Positions 34,670 through 43,764 of a stretch of 64,000 nt of DNA are shown here, one piece after another (positions within the stretch are counted from its first letter, which is position 1; the number at the start of each line of letters is the position of its first letter). The notes beneath the pieces are model-generated. The model ran no database searches and was not told where the DNA came from. It saw nothing but the letters and a program-made list of their open reading frames with translations. This DNA comes from Phytoactinopolyspora halotolerans (GTDB taxonomy: Bacteria > Actinomycetota > Actinomycetes > Jiangellales > Jiangellaceae). The stretch is from the NCBI RefSeq assembly GCF_010550675.1, contig NZ_JAAGOA010000017.1, positions 47,963 to 111,962 on the forward strand, in the 5' to 3' direction. A program made the translations under genes and the position numbers.

Positions 34670-36409
34670 ATGAGTGGACGGCATGCGCAACGCGCTCGCA
34701 GACGGCGCCGCTCGCCGGTGTGGCCGATCGGCGTCGCCGTGGTACTGCTCGGTCTCATTGCGGCCGGTGGCTACCTCGTATACGACGTCGTGCTGGCCGA
34801 TGACGAGCAGCAGGCGGCGCAAGGCCAGGCCGATGGACAGGCCCAGAGCGAATGTGACGACGGGCGCGCGGTGTCGATCGTGGCGGCGCCGGGTATCGCG
34901 ACCGTCCTGGAAGAGCTCGCCCACCAGTACAACGAAGCCGCCGGCGACGACTCCGACGGATTGTGCGCGTCCGTGACGGCCGCGTCGCCGGCCGAGGCGG
35001 CCGAGATGCTGGGCGGCGAGAACAGTCCAGACATGTGGGTGCCTGACTCGTCGGCGTGGATCCAACGAGCCGCAGGCCGGGACGTCACGCTCGGCGAGCC
35101 GCAGCCGTTGGCGCTGTCACCGCTGGTGTTGGTCGCGTCGCAGGGTGTGGCCCGGGAGCAGCTCGGCTGGCCGGACAACGCCGAGTTCTCCTGGTCGGAC
35201 TTCGTGTCTTCTGACGCTGCCGTCACCATCGTCGACCCGATGTCCAGCACCGAAGGGCTGTCCACACTCCTCGCGGTGCAGGCTGTCGTGAATCAGACGG
35301 GTGCGGAGCAAGCAGAGGTCGCGCAGGCCATGTCCGCCGTAGCGCGATCGGCCGTCGCCGATGTGGACGAGGCCTATGCGCAGGTCGTCTCGGAACCGTC
35401 GGCCGCTCCACTCTTTCACGCGAGCGAGCAGTCGGTCGTCGAGCACAACCGGCAGAACCCGGATCAGCCTGCGGTCGCGCTCTATCCGGCCGAAGGCACC
35501 GTCGCGTTCGACTATCCGGCAGTGCCCGTGCATGCGGCTGAGACGGCGTCGTCGACGACTGAGGCGGTGCAGGAACTGATCGAGGCATTCCGCTCGGACG
35601 CCGCGACCTCGACTCTCCAGGAAGCCGGGTTCCGCAGTCCTCAGGGCGAGGCACTGGAGTCGGCCGGCGTCGTCGACGGCATCCGGCGCAGCATGCCCGA
35701 GACCATGCCCGCTCCAGAACCGCAGGCCGCGGAGGCCGTCCTGCGACAATGGGCGGCGCTCTCCATCGACATGCGGATGCTTCCGGTCATCGACGTGTCC
35801 GGTTCCATGTGGGAGGACGACGGCGCGGAACAACTGCCGATCGAGGTGGTGCGGGACGCGAACCTCGCGGCGCTCGACCTGTTTCCGCCGACCAGCGAGC
35901 TGGGGCTGTGGGTGTTCTCCACCGAAGAAGATCCACCCGATCATTGGCGCGAGGTCGTTGAGATCGGGCCGCTGTCGGAGGAGGTCGGCGACGGCACGCG
36001 GCTGGACGCGCTGGTCCAGGCCACCAACGCATTGCCGGATTCCGACGTGCGTGGATGGACCGCGCTCTATGACACGGCGTGGGCGGCATACCAAGAGGTC
36101 AAGGACAATTACGACCCCAACAGGGTGAACTCCGTGGTGCTGCTGACCGACGGCGAGGACGAGCGTCCGCCGGAGATGGCACCGGGTATGGACCTCGAGA
36201 CGCTGCTGGCTCAGCTGCGGGCACAGCACGACTCCGCGCGTCCAGTGCTGCTGATCACCATCGGGATCGGCCCGGACGCCGACATGGATGCGTTGCAGCA
36301 GATCTCCGAGGCCACCGGCGCCTCCGCCTACCAGGTCCAGGACCCCGCCGACCTGGAAGAGGTCTTCTTCCGGGCGATGGTGGAGCGGCAGTGCCGCCCG
36401 GACTGCTGA
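34670..36409 (+). CDS. Membrane-anchored substrate-binding/vWA fusion protein
   Basis: The 579-aa protein starts with an Arg-rich N-terminus and one transmembrane segment (about residues 17-40), then an extracellular periplasmic-binding-protein-like domain (about 65-345, 'SIVAAPGIATVLEELAHQY', 'LSPLVLVASQGVA'). It ends with a von Willebrand factor A domain (about 365-575) carrying an intact MIDAS: DVSGS (375-379), a downstream Thr, and Asp in VVLLTDGEDE. An extracellular ligand-binding fold fused to a metal-dependent adhesion domain suggests an external ligand sensor or adhesin. An AAGGGGG lies upstream, about 13 nt from the ATG. There is no permease next to it. Confidence 0.85.
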   Translation: MSGRHAQRARRRRRSPVWPIGVAVVLLGLIAAGGYLVYDVVLADDEQQAAQGQADGQAQSECDDGRAVSIVAAPGIATVLEELAHQYNEAAGDDSDGLCASVTAASPAEAAEMLGGENSPDMWVPDSSAWIQRAAGRDVTLGEPQPLALSPLVLVASQGVAREQLGWPDNAEFSWSDFVSSDAAVTIVDPMSSTEGLSTLLAVQAVVNQTGAEQAEVAQAMSAVARSAVADVDEAYAQVVSEPSAAPLFHASEQSVVEHNRQNPDQPAVALYPAEGTVAFDYPAVPVHAAETASSTTEAVQELIEAFRSDAATSTLQEAGFRSPQGEALESAGVVDGIRRSMPETMPAPEPQAAEAVLRQWAALSIDMRMLPVIDVSGSMWEDDGAEQLPIEVVRDANLAALDLFPPTSELGLWVFSTEEDPPDHWREVVEIGPLSEEVGDGTRLDALVQATNALPDSDVRGWTALYDTAWAAYQEVKDNYDPNRVNSVVLLTDGEDERPPEMAPGMDLETLLAQLRAQHDSARPVLLITIGIGPDADMDALQQISEATGASAYQVQDPADLEEVFFRAMVERQCRPDC

Positions 36410-36461
36410 CCGTCCCGGACGGGTGACGGCGTCCGCCCCGCCGACGGTAAGACCGGTCGCG

Positions 36462-36848
36462 TCAGCGGGCCGTCTTCTCATGGAGACAGAGGACGTTGCC
36501 CTCGGTGTCGGCGAACCAGGCCGCACGGTGGTCTCCGAGGGTGGCGACGTGGTCGACCGTCCGCAGGCCCGGCTCGTCGTAGTCGAGGAAGGCGACGTTC
36601 CTGGACTCGAGATCAGCGATCTCGGCCGGCATGTCGGTGACCTCGAAGGTGAGCACAGTGTGCTTGGTCTGCGCGCCCGCCTCCGCCGGCAGCAGTTGGA
36701 CGCTGCCGCCGGCCGTGGTGCGGAAGGCGTGGCTTCCGTCCGGAGCCTCCCCGGCGTCCTGCAGGCCGAGCGTGTCTCGGTAGAAGGCGGTCGCCCGAGA
36801 CATGTCGGTGACCGGCAGAATGGTGGTGATGGGAGCGTTGGCGAGCAT
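36462..36848 (-). CDS. VOC superfamily (glyoxalase/bleomycin-resistance-like) protein
   Basis: The 128-aa protein has two beta-alpha-beta-beta-beta modules (ITTILPVTDMSRATAFYRDTLGL and HRAAWFADTEGNVLCLHEK). Metal-ligand positions are partly present (His and the Glu of CLHEK). Members range from glyoxalase I to dioxygenases and drug-sequestering proteins; which applies here is unknown. GGAGG lies 8 nt before the start. The gene is convergent with the vWA fusion gene. Confidence 0.82.
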   Translation of the reverse strand: MLANAPITTILPVTDMSRATAFYRDTLGLQDAGEAPDGSHAFRTTAGGSVQLLPAEAGAQTKHTVLTFEVTDMPAEIADLESRNVAFLDYDEPGLRTVDHVATLGDHRAAWFADTEGNVLCLHEKTAR

Positions 36849-36953
36849 GGCCGGACCTCCGATCGTCGCAGTCGGACACCGCTACGGTGGCACTGCCGAG
36901 TCAAGACCGGGTCATGGCCGGGTGAAGGCCGCGAGGACGGAAGAGGAGACAAG

Positions 36954-37286
36954 ATGAGGGTCGCGTTGCACTCCGTGGTGCGTGCCGGTGCCGAGCGGCA
37001 GTACGAGGCCGAGCACGAGCGGATCCCGGACGATCTGGTCGCCGCGTTCGCACGGGTGGGCATCTGGAACTGGACCATCTGGCGCAGCGGCTCCGATCTG
37101 TTTCACATCGTCGACTGCGAGGACTTCGACGCGGCGATGCGCGAGTTGCAGGACGACCCGGCCAATGTCCGGTGGCAGGCGCGCATCGGCCCGTTCGTGG
37201 ACCGGTTCGTCTCGGACGCCGGCGATGGAGCGCCGCACCCCATCGGGCAGGTGTGGGAACTGACGACGCAGCGCTCCCAGTCTTAG
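36954..37286 (+). CDS. L-rhamnose mutarotase family protein
   Basis: The 110-aa protein belongs to the RhaM/DUF718 family: the N-terminal MRVALHSVVRAGAERQYEAEH, the WNWTIWRSGSDLFHIVDCED region with catalytic-type His, and C-terminal W. These enzymes interconvert alpha and beta anomers of L-rhamnose or a similar deoxysugar, speeding catabolism. GAGGAG lies about 8 nt before ATG 36954. No rhamnose operon is nearby, so the true sugar is uncertain. Confidence 0.85.
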   Translation: MRVALHSVVRAGAERQYEAEHERIPDDLVAAFARVGIWNWTIWRSGSDLFHIVDCEDFDAAMRELQDDPANVRWQARIGPFVDRFVSDAGDGAPHPIGQVWELTTQRSQS

Positions 37287-37388
37287 CAGGCCCGTGCCGG
37301 TTGCAGGTGAGCCGCTGTCAGCCGGGTATGACTTCGTGGAGTCGTCACGCCTCGACGTTGTCTCCCAACTGGCTCTGTCCCGTGCCGC

Positions 37389-37394
37389 TATCGT
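37389..37394 (+). promoter_or_regulatory. -10 box (TATCGT), probable leaderless promoter
   Basis: TATCGT ends 6 nt before the ATG at 37401. There is no Shine-Dalgarno sequence. Confidence 0.5.
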
Positions 37395-37400
37395 GTGGGT

Positions 37401-38618
37401 ATGGCAGCGTCGGAGGTTGTCGAAGCGGCCGGTCGTGAGGTGACCGTCACACACCCGGACAAGATCGTCTTCGGCGAGCACAGGACGACGAAGCTCGACC
37501 TGGTGCGCTACTACCTGTCCGTGGCCGATGGTGCACTGCGCGGCGTCGCCGGTCGGCCGATGATCCTCAAACGGTTCGTGAAGGGCATCGAGGAGGAGGC
37601 GTTCTTCCAGAAGCGGGCGCCGTCGAAGCGGCCGGCCTGGATCGAGGTCGCCACGCTGCGGTACGCGTCCGGCACGACGGCCGACGAGGTGGTGGTCCGG
37701 GATGCCGCAGCCTTGGCATGGGTGGTGAACTTGGGCTGCATCGACCTGAACCCGCATCCGGTGCTGGCCGAGGACCTCGACCGTCCCGATGAGCTACGGA
37801 TCGACTTGGACCCGGTCCCCGGGGTGGACTGGCGGCAGATCGTCGACGTGGCGTTCGTCGCCAAGGAAGTGCTGGAGGATCACGGTCTGACCCCGTGGCC
37901 GAAGACCTCGGGCTCGCGCGGATTCCACATCTACGCCCGGATCGAGCCGCGCTGGGCGTACAAGGATGTCCGGCTGGCGGCGGAGACTGTCGCCCGCGAG
38001 GTGGAGAACCGGGCACCGGATCTGGCCACGGCGAAGTGGTGGAAGGAGGAACGGCAGGGGGTCTTCGTGGATTTCAACCAGAACGCGAAGGACCGCACCA
38101 TCGCCTCCGCCTACTCGGTGCGACCCACCCAGGATGCCCGGGTGTCTACCCCGCTGACCTGGGATGAGGCACGCGACTGCCGGCCAGAGCAGTTCACGCT
38201 GGCCACCGTCCCGGAACGGTTCGCCGACGTCGGCGATCCATGGCAGGGCATCGACGATGCGGCCGGGTCACTGGACGCACTGCTGGACCTGGCCAAGCGA
38301 CTCGGGCCGGCGGAGAAGCCACCCAAGGGGAGCGGCCGCCGGCAGTCGACGATGCCGCTGATCGAGATCGCCCGGGCGAAGACCAAGCAGGAGGCGCTCG
38401 ACGGCCTTGAGCGCTGGAAGGAGCGGCACGCGTCCGTCGTCCCGCATCTCGAACCAGCCGACGTGCTGGTCGACGGTATGCGTGGCCGCAGCTCGCTGTG
38501 GTACCGCATCCGCATCAACCTGCAGCACGTCCCGGAGGCCGAGCGCCCACCGCAAGAGCCGCTGGAAGTCGACTACGACCCGTGGGCCGGCACCCCCTTC
38601 GGCCGCGATCAAGGATGA
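37401..38618 (+). CDS. LigD-type polymerase/primase domain protein
   Basis: The 405-aa protein matches the polymerase (PolDom, AEP primase-polymerase) domain of bacterial LigD used in non-homologous end joining. It has the catalytic aspartates in RIDLDPVPG and the Asp of VFVDFNQNAKDRT, plus the SGSRGFHIYARI and PILKRF-like (MILKRFV) primase motifs. Unlike the multi-domain LigD there is no ligase or phosphoesterase domain here, and no ku gene in the window. Stand-alone copies in actinobacteria may act with a separate ligase. ATG 37401 is preferred; a GTG lies 6 nt earlier, and a -10 box sits just upstream. Confidence 0.9.
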   Translation: MAASEVVEAAGREVTVTHPDKIVFGEHRTTKLDLVRYYLSVADGALRGVAGRPMILKRFVKGIEEEAFFQKRAPSKRPAWIEVATLRYASGTTADEVVVRDAAALAWVVNLGCIDLNPHPVLAEDLDRPDELRIDLDPVPGVDWRQIVDVAFVAKEVLEDHGLTPWPKTSGSRGFHIYARIEPRWAYKDVRLAAETVAREVENRAPDLATAKWWKEERQGVFVDFNQNAKDRTIASAYSVRPTQDARVSTPLTWDEARDCRPEQFTLATVPERFADVGDPWQGIDDAAGSLDALLDLAKRLGPAEKPPKGSGRRQSTMPLIEIARAKTKQEALDGLERWKERHASVVPHLEPADVLVDGMRGRSSLWYRIRINLQHVPEAERPPQEPLEVDYDPWAGTPFGRDQG

Positions 38619-38636
38619 CCTGCCCGGTCCGCCGGT

Positions 38637-39398
38637 TCAGTCGGCGAGCCGGGGTTCGACGGTCCGCCACTGTGCGTACTTGGGGTACCGGCCATCGCCC
38701 GACGAGCGACCGGTGAGCCGACGCCCGATCCACGGCAGCACGTACCGACGGTAGTACGTGACCTTCTCCATCCGGCTCGGCGGTGCTATCGCCGTGGTGA
38801 GCGGGGTCATCCATTCCTCCGGAGGCAGCGCGCCGAGGGTCTGCAGCACTCGGGCCGCCACGCGTCGGTGGCCGGAGGCGTTCAGATGCAGCCGATCCTC
38901 GCACCAGTAGGCGGGATGCCTGAGCTCCGGATCGCTCCAGTTGTCCGCGAAAGGCACGTCGTACCTGGTGGTCATCTCCCTGACCGCTGCCGTGAGCCGG
39001 TTGCCGACGGGGCGTACCCACCGTCCCAGTGGCAGGTTCCGCGTCGGGTCGCCGCCGCTGAGGATCACCGGTCGCACGCCCGCGTCGAGGCACCGGGTGA
39101 TGACATGCTCGGTGAGAGTCACCATCCGGTTGAGATTCGCACGGTGCCGGATCATGTCGTTGCCGCCGCCGTTGAACGTCAGCATCGTGGGTTCCAAGGC
39201 CAGCGCCGGCTCAAGCTGCTCGCGCACGATCGGCTCCATCAGCTTGCCCCGGATGGCGAGGTTGGCGTACTCGATCGGCGCGCCCTCGCTGATGGCCAGG
39301 CCGGTGGCGACGAAGTCGGCCCAGCCGCGCACCGACCCGTCGTCGCGTTCGTCGCCGACGCCTTCGGTGAAACTGTCTCCGATCGACACCAGACGCAT
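38637..39398 (-). CDS. SGNH-fold GDSL hydrolase/lipase family protein
   Basis: The 253-aa protein has block I RLVSIGDSFTEG (Ser9 nucleophile), block II with the LAIRG glycine, block III GGGND, and block V with Asp and His in WCEDRLHLNASGH. It is a likely esterase or acyl hydrolase of unknown substrate. There is no signal peptide, so it is probably cytoplasmic. It diverges from the SDR gene over 66 bp. GATAAT on its strand, 6 nt before the start, could be a -10 box for a leaderless mRNA. Confidence 0.88.
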   Translation of the reverse strand: MRLVSIGDSFTEGVGDERDDGSVRGWADFVATGLAISEGAPIEYANLAIRGKLMEPIVREQLEPALALEPTMLTFNGGGNDMIRHRANLNRMVTLTEHVITRCLDAGVRPVILSGGDPTRNLPLGRWVRPVGNRLTAAVREMTTRYDVPFADNWSDPELRHPAYWCEDRLHLNASGHRRVAARVLQTLGALPPEEWMTPLTTAIAPPSRMEKVTYYRRYVLPWIGRRLTGRSSGDGRYPKYAQWRTVEPRLAD

Positions 39399-39451
39399 TC
39401 CGCCATTATCCGCGGTCTGGCGGGAAACACGAGCGCCCGCCCCCGGGCCGC

Positions 39452-39457
39452 TAGGGT
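39452..39457 (+). promoter_or_regulatory. -10 box (TAGGGT), probable leaderless promoter
   Basis: TAGGGT ends 7 nt before the ATG at 39465. Confidence 0.45.
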
Positions 39458-39464
39458 CGCGGAT

Positions 39465-40280
39465 ATGAGTACCGTATTGATCACGGGAGCGACGGACGGT
39501 CTCGGCCGCTACGTCGCCACCGAGCTGGCGAAGGCAGGACATCGGGTCATCGCACACGGCCGGAACCCGTCGCGGCTGGAGCGATTGCGCGACCAGCTCG
39601 GCGCGAGGCTGGAGACGGTCCAGGCCGACCTCGCCGAGCTGCGGCAGGTCGACCGGCTCGCCGACGAGATCCGGAAGACGTACGACCGGTTGGACGTGCT
39701 GGTCAACAACGCCGGCATCGGTGCCGGCGCGGATCGTCGCATGCGCGAGGAGAGCGCCGACGGCATCGAGCTGCGGTTCGCGGTCAACTACCTCGCCGGC
39801 TATCACCTGGCACGCCGGTTGGTACCGCTCCTGGCTGACTCGGCGCCGTCCAGGGTGGTGAACGTCGCGTCCGTCGGTCAGCGGCCAATCGACTTCGCCG
39901 ACCCGCTGCTGGCCTCCTCGTATGACGGAATGCGCGCCTACCAGCAGAGCAAGCTCGCGCAGATCATGTTCACCATGGATCTCGCCGGGGAACTCGCTGA
40001 CGACGGGGTCACCGTCAATGCGCTGCACCCGGCCACCTTGATGCCGACCACCATGGTCGAGGAAGGATGGCCGGGCGGTGCGATGAGCACGCTGGAGGAG
40101 GGTGGCGCGGCCACCCTGCGGCTGATCACCGCCCCAGAGCTGGCCGAGGTCACCGGAGAGTACTTCAACAGCAACGATCCCGAGCCCGCACGGGCGAACC
40201 CACAGGCCTACGACGCCGACGCCCGCCACGAGCTGCGCGAACTGAGCGACCGGCTGATTGCCTCCGCCCTCGAGGGGTGA
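39465..40280 (+). CDS. Short-chain dehydrogenase/reductase
   Basis: The 271-aa protein is a classical/extended SDR: nucleotide site TGATDGLGR, NNAGIG, the catalytic Tyr in YQQSKLAQ (Lys three after the Tyr plus one), and Ser in VVNVASVG. It resembles WWOX/retinol-dehydrogenase-like SDRs (HPATLMPTTM). It oxidises or reduces an unknown alcohol/ketone with NAD(P). The chosen start, ATG 39465, has a -10 box 7 nt upstream. Confidence 0.9.
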   Translation: MSTVLITGATDGLGRYVATELAKAGHRVIAHGRNPSRLERLRDQLGARLETVQADLAELRQVDRLADEIRKTYDRLDVLVNNAGIGAGADRRMREESADGIELRFAVNYLAGYHLARRLVPLLADSAPSRVVNVASVGQRPIDFADPLLASSYDGMRAYQQSKLAQIMFTMDLAGELADDGVTVNALHPATLMPTTMVEEGWPGGAMSTLEEGGAATLRLITAPELAEVTGEYFNSNDPEPARANPQAYDADARHELRELSDRLIASALEG

Positions 40281-40359
40281 CGCGTGCGCCGGCGAGGCTC
40301 TCTGTCGCAACCGCCAATGTCTCGATGATGCCGGGCGTGAACGGGCATCATGCAGGGGT

Positions 40360-41076
40360 ATGGGCGTCGATGCATACAGCTGGCCGGGCAGCGACGACGA
40401 GCTGGTGGAGGTCCAGTACACACTTGCCGCCGACGCGGAGGCGGCACTGGCCGCACAACCGTGGACGTTCGATGGACAGCCCGCCGTCGGCGGGTGCTTC
40501 GTCGCGTTCGCCCGAGGCGAATCCGGGCCGGGACACCGCGGCGACCGCGCCTGGGCGGCCGCGGTCTCCCTCCGTGGCCGGGCGATCGTCGCTCAATCCG
40601 TGGCCGTACAGCAGGTGCCCGCCGCATACGCACCCGGCCTGCTGGCTCGCCGGGAAGGGCCGATCCTGCAGGCCGCGGTCGGCGACCTGCGGCCCGGCCC
40701 CGACGTGTTGCTGGTCGATGCGACCGGCCTTGACCATCCGCGCGGCGCCGGCCTCGCCCTTCATCTCGGCGCGATCCTCGGCGTGCCGACGGTGGGGGTG
40801 ACGCATCGAACGCTGGTCGCATCCGGTGCCGTGCCCGAGCACCTCCGCCGGGGCGCGACCGCCCCGGTATACGTCCGGGACCGATGCGTCGGATATTGGG
40901 TGTGCACCAAGACGGCGGCCCGTGCCGTCGTCGCGCACGCAGGCTGGCGAACCAGTCCGGAGACGGCCGCGGAGACGGTGCTGGCCGCGTCATCGTCGCG
41001 GGCGCGCACCCCGCTGCCGCTGCGGCACGCCCGCCGCGTCGCGCGGACGACGCGTGCCTCCGCGGGCGCCGGGTAG
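40360..41076 (+). CDS. nfi: Endonuclease V family protein with altered active site
   Basis: The 238-aa protein is homologous to endonuclease V (cleaves near deoxyinosine). It keeps the PGLLARREGP segment with Glu99 and LLVDATGLDHPRGAGLALHLG with Asp120 at the usual 21-residue spacing. The usual Gly-Val-Asp-Val motif is replaced by GGCFVAF, so the first metal-binding Asp is Phe47 or Cys46. The position of the conserved Lys is His149 (GVTHRTL). It may be a nicking-impaired or repurposed homologue. The name is inferred from homology; activity is doubtful. Confidence 0.75.
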   Translation: MGVDAYSWPGSDDELVEVQYTLAADAEAALAAQPWTFDGQPAVGGCFVAFARGESGPGHRGDRAWAAAVSLRGRAIVAQSVAVQQVPAAYAPGLLARREGPILQAAVGDLRPGPDVLLVDATGLDHPRGAGLALHLGAILGVPTVGVTHRTLVASGAVPEHLRRGATAPVYVRDRCVGYWVCTKTAARAVVAHAGWRTSPETAAETVLAASSSRARTPLPLRHARRVARTTRASAGAG

Positions 41077-41111
41077 CGGCCTTCGCGAGGACGCGACGGT
41101 CGTCGGCGGTC

Positions 41112-42347
41112 TCATCGCGCGGCGCCGATGACCTCCTCCAGCGCCGCCCGCAGCGCGGCCACGCAGGTGTCGAGCTGCTCCTCGGTGATGACCAGCGGTG
41201 GGCAGAAGGAGACCGTGGCGTCGCCGATGGCGCGGGCGATCACCCCATGCTGGAGCAGCGCGTCCCGCACGGCCACCGCACTGACGTGGGGATGCATGCC
41301 CACCGCCCACATCGCGCCCGCACCGCGCGCCTCGGCCACCAGGCCCTGCTCGGCGATCTCGCTCAGGCCGGCGGCGAGCCGCTCGCCGATCCCCGGTGCA
41401 CGGGCCGGGAGGTTCTCCGCTCGGGTAATGCCGAGTGCCGCAATCCCGGCGGCACAGGCCACCGGGTGGCCGCTGTAGGTGTGGCCGTGCCGGAGGACGA
41501 AGTCCGGGTCAGCTTCCAGCGGACCGCGAACCGCCGGACCGACGAGTACCCCGCCGAGCGGGATGTAGCCGGAGGTGACCCCCTTGGCGAAGGTGACCAG
41601 ATCCGGCCGGACACCGTAGTGCTGGCTGCCCCACCACTGTCCGAGCCGGCCGAATCCGCAGATGACCTCGTCGGCGATCAACCATGCACCGTGCTCGTCG
41701 CAGATCCGGCGCAGCTCGGTCAGGTATCCGGGCGGTGGCGGATAGACGCCGGCGGCGCCGACCACCGGCTCCGCGATCACCGCGGCCAGCTCGCCGGGCC
41801 GCTCGCGAGCGACCTTCTCCACAGCCTCGGCGTCGTCATAGGGCACCTGGACGATGTCGTCGACGAGTGGACCGAAGTGCTCCTGATTGGCCGGGATGCC
41901 GGTGGCGGTGAGGCCGCCGTAGGTGACCCCGTGGTAAGACGGCGTGCGGCTGACGATCAGCCGCCGGCCCGGCCGGCCGGCCCGGGCATGCGCGGCTCGG
42001 GCCAGCTTGATAGCGCTGTCCACCGACTCCGAGCCGGAGCCGGTGTAGAAGACCCGGAACCCGTCGCCCGGTGCGAGTGCGACCAGCTCGCTCGCCAGCT
42101 CCTCCGCGGGCGGGTTGGTGAAGATGTCGAACGTGTGGAAGGCATCCAGCCTGCGCAGCTGCTCGGTCACCGCTTCGATGATCTCGGTGCGCCCGTGCCC
42201 GACGTTGCAGTACCAGAGACTGGCCATCGCGTCGATGTACTCACGGCCCGCTGAGTCGCGGACGACGGCACCGTCACCCTCGGTGATCGTGAGAAAGTCA
42301 CGGTTCGAGGGTTTGGCGAACGGGTGCAGGACATCGGGCAGGTCCAT
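41112..42347 (-). CDS. Class III PLP-dependent aminotransferase
   Basis: The 411-aa protein belongs to the omega-amino acid:pyruvate/4-aminobutyrate transaminase family. It has a GSGSES phosphate-binding loop, the Asp226 ring-N contact in LIADEVICGFGR, and the PLP lysine Lys255 in TFAKGVTSG. It transfers an amino group from an omega-amino acid or amine to a keto acid; the exact substrate is unclear. AAGGAGG lies 9 nt upstream of ATG 42347. It diverges from the ferredoxin reductase across 146 bp. Confidence 0.9.
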   Translation of the reverse strand: MDLPDVLHPFAKPSNRDFLTITEGDGAVVRDSAGREYIDAMASLWYCNVGHGRTEIIEAVTEQLRRLDAFHTFDIFTNPPAEELASELVALAPGDGFRVFYTGSGSESVDSAIKLARAAHARAGRPGRRLIVSRTPSYHGVTYGGLTATGIPANQEHFGPLVDDIVQVPYDDAEAVEKVARERPGELAAVIAEPVVGAAGVYPPPPGYLTELRRICDEHGAWLIADEVICGFGRLGQWWGSQHYGVRPDLVTFAKGVTSGYIPLGGVLVGPAVRGPLEADPDFVLRHGHTYSGHPVACAAGIAALGITRAENLPARAPGIGERLAAGLSEIAEQGLVAEARGAGAMWAVGMHPHVSAVAVRDALLQHGVIARAIGDATVSFCPPLVITEEQLDTCVAALRAALEEVIGAAR

Positions 42348-42493
42348 GGCTTCAAGCCTCCTTGCGGTGACGCGACTGGCTGGCAGCATCGTGCCATGCC
42401 GCGCGGGTTCGGCGCGCGGTCGAGGCTGCGCTGTCGCGCCTTCGGGCCGTGTTGTCGTTGACACGGTGGCGTTCGTCGGACAGTGTCGGCGTC

Positions 42494-43723
42494 ATGAGTG
42501 CGGAACGTACGTTCGTCATCGTCGGTGGTGGCCTCGCCGGCGCCAAGGCGGCCGAGACCCTGCGTGAAGAAGGCTTCGACGGTGCTGTCGTGCTGCTGGC
42601 CGCCGAGCACGAGCCGCCGTACGAGCGGCCGCCGCTCTCCAAGGGGTACCTGCTCGGCCACGACGAGCGGTCGAAGGCATTCGTCCACCCGGAGCAGTGG
42701 TATGCCGACCACGACATCGAGCTGCGACTCGGCGCGCGGGTCGAGACGCTTGAGCCGGCCGAGCACCGGGTGCGGATCGCCGGAGGCGACACGCTCACCT
42801 ACGACAGACTCCTGCTGGCGACGGGTTCCGAGCCGCGTCGGCTGGACGTGCCGGGCAGTGATCTGGACGACGTGCGGTACCTGCGTGAGCTGCCCGATGC
42901 CGACCGCCTGCTGGACGTGCTCGAACCGGGCCACCGGGTTGCCGTCGTCGGCGGCGGATGGATCGGACTGGAGGTGGCCGCGGCCGCCCGGACGCACGGT
43001 GCGGAGGTGACCCTGCTGGAGCTGGCGGACCTGCCGTTGCAGGGCGTGCTGGGCAACGAGGTCGCCCGTGTCTTCGCCGGCCTGCACCGCGATCATGGCG
43101 TCGACCTCCGGCTCGGTGCCCAGGTCAGAGAGATCGTCGGCGCCGACGGGCGCGTGGTCGCCGTGGTGACGACCGATGGCGACGAGATCATGGCCGACAC
43201 CGTGGTCGTCGGTATCGGGGTGCGTCCCGCCGTCGACCTCGCCGTCGCCGCCGGTCTGGACCTCGACGACGGTGTGGTGGTCGACGCCGCGCTGCGAACC
43301 TCCGCCCCGGATGTCTACGCGGCCGGGGACATCGCCAGCATCGACCATCCGTTGCTGGGCACGCGGCTGCGGGTGGAGCACTGGGCGAACGCGCTCGACG
43401 GCGGCCCGGCGGCGGCGCGATCCATGCTCGGCCAGGATGTCAGCTACGACCGCCTGCCGTACTTCTTCACCGACCAGTACGACCTGGGCATGGAGTACAT
43501 CGGGCACGCGCCGCCCGGCTCCTACGACGAAGTCGTGCTGCGCGGTGACGTGGACGCGCGCGCGTTCCACGCGTTCTGGGTCCGCGACCGCCGGGTGCGG
43601 GCGGGGATGCACGTCAACCTGTGGGACGACGGAATCGCCCCGGTGGAGGAATTGGTGCGCTCCGGACGGTCAGTCGATGCGGAGCGCCTCGCCGACCCGG
43701 AGATCGCGCTGAGCGACGTGTGA
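42494..43723 (+). CDS. FAD-dependent ferredoxin-type reductase (pyridine nucleotide-disulfide oxidoreductase)
   Basis: The 409-aa protein has two Rossmann sites: the FAD site (IVGGGLAGAKAAE) and the NAD site (AVVGGGWIGLEVAA), and the second FAD contact in VYAAGDIAS. The C-terminal domain (YFFTDQYDLGMEYIGHA) is typical of rubredoxin/ferredoxin reductases of dioxygenase and P450 systems. It supplies electrons to a partner ferredoxin. No ferredoxin or oxygenase gene lies next to it. Start ATG 42494. Confidence 0.9.
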   Translation: MSAERTFVIVGGGLAGAKAAETLREEGFDGAVVLLAAEHEPPYERPPLSKGYLLGHDERSKAFVHPEQWYADHDIELRLGARVETLEPAEHRVRIAGGDTLTYDRLLLATGSEPRRLDVPGSDLDDVRYLRELPDADRLLDVLEPGHRVAVVGGGWIGLEVAAAARTHGAEVTLLELADLPLQGVLGNEVARVFAGLHRDHGVDLRLGAQVREIVGADGRVVAVVTTDGDEIMADTVVVGIGVRPAVDLAVAAGLDLDDGVVVDAALRTSAPDVYAAGDIASIDHPLLGTRLRVEHWANALDGGPAAARSMLGQDVSYDRLPYFFTDQYDLGMEYIGHAPPGSYDEVVLRGDVDARAFHAFWVRDRRVRAGMHVNLWDDGIAPVEELVRSGRSVDAERLADPEIALSDV

Positions 43724-43764
43724 CGGCGACGATCAGGGACGTGTGACGTCGCGTCTCCGCCTCT

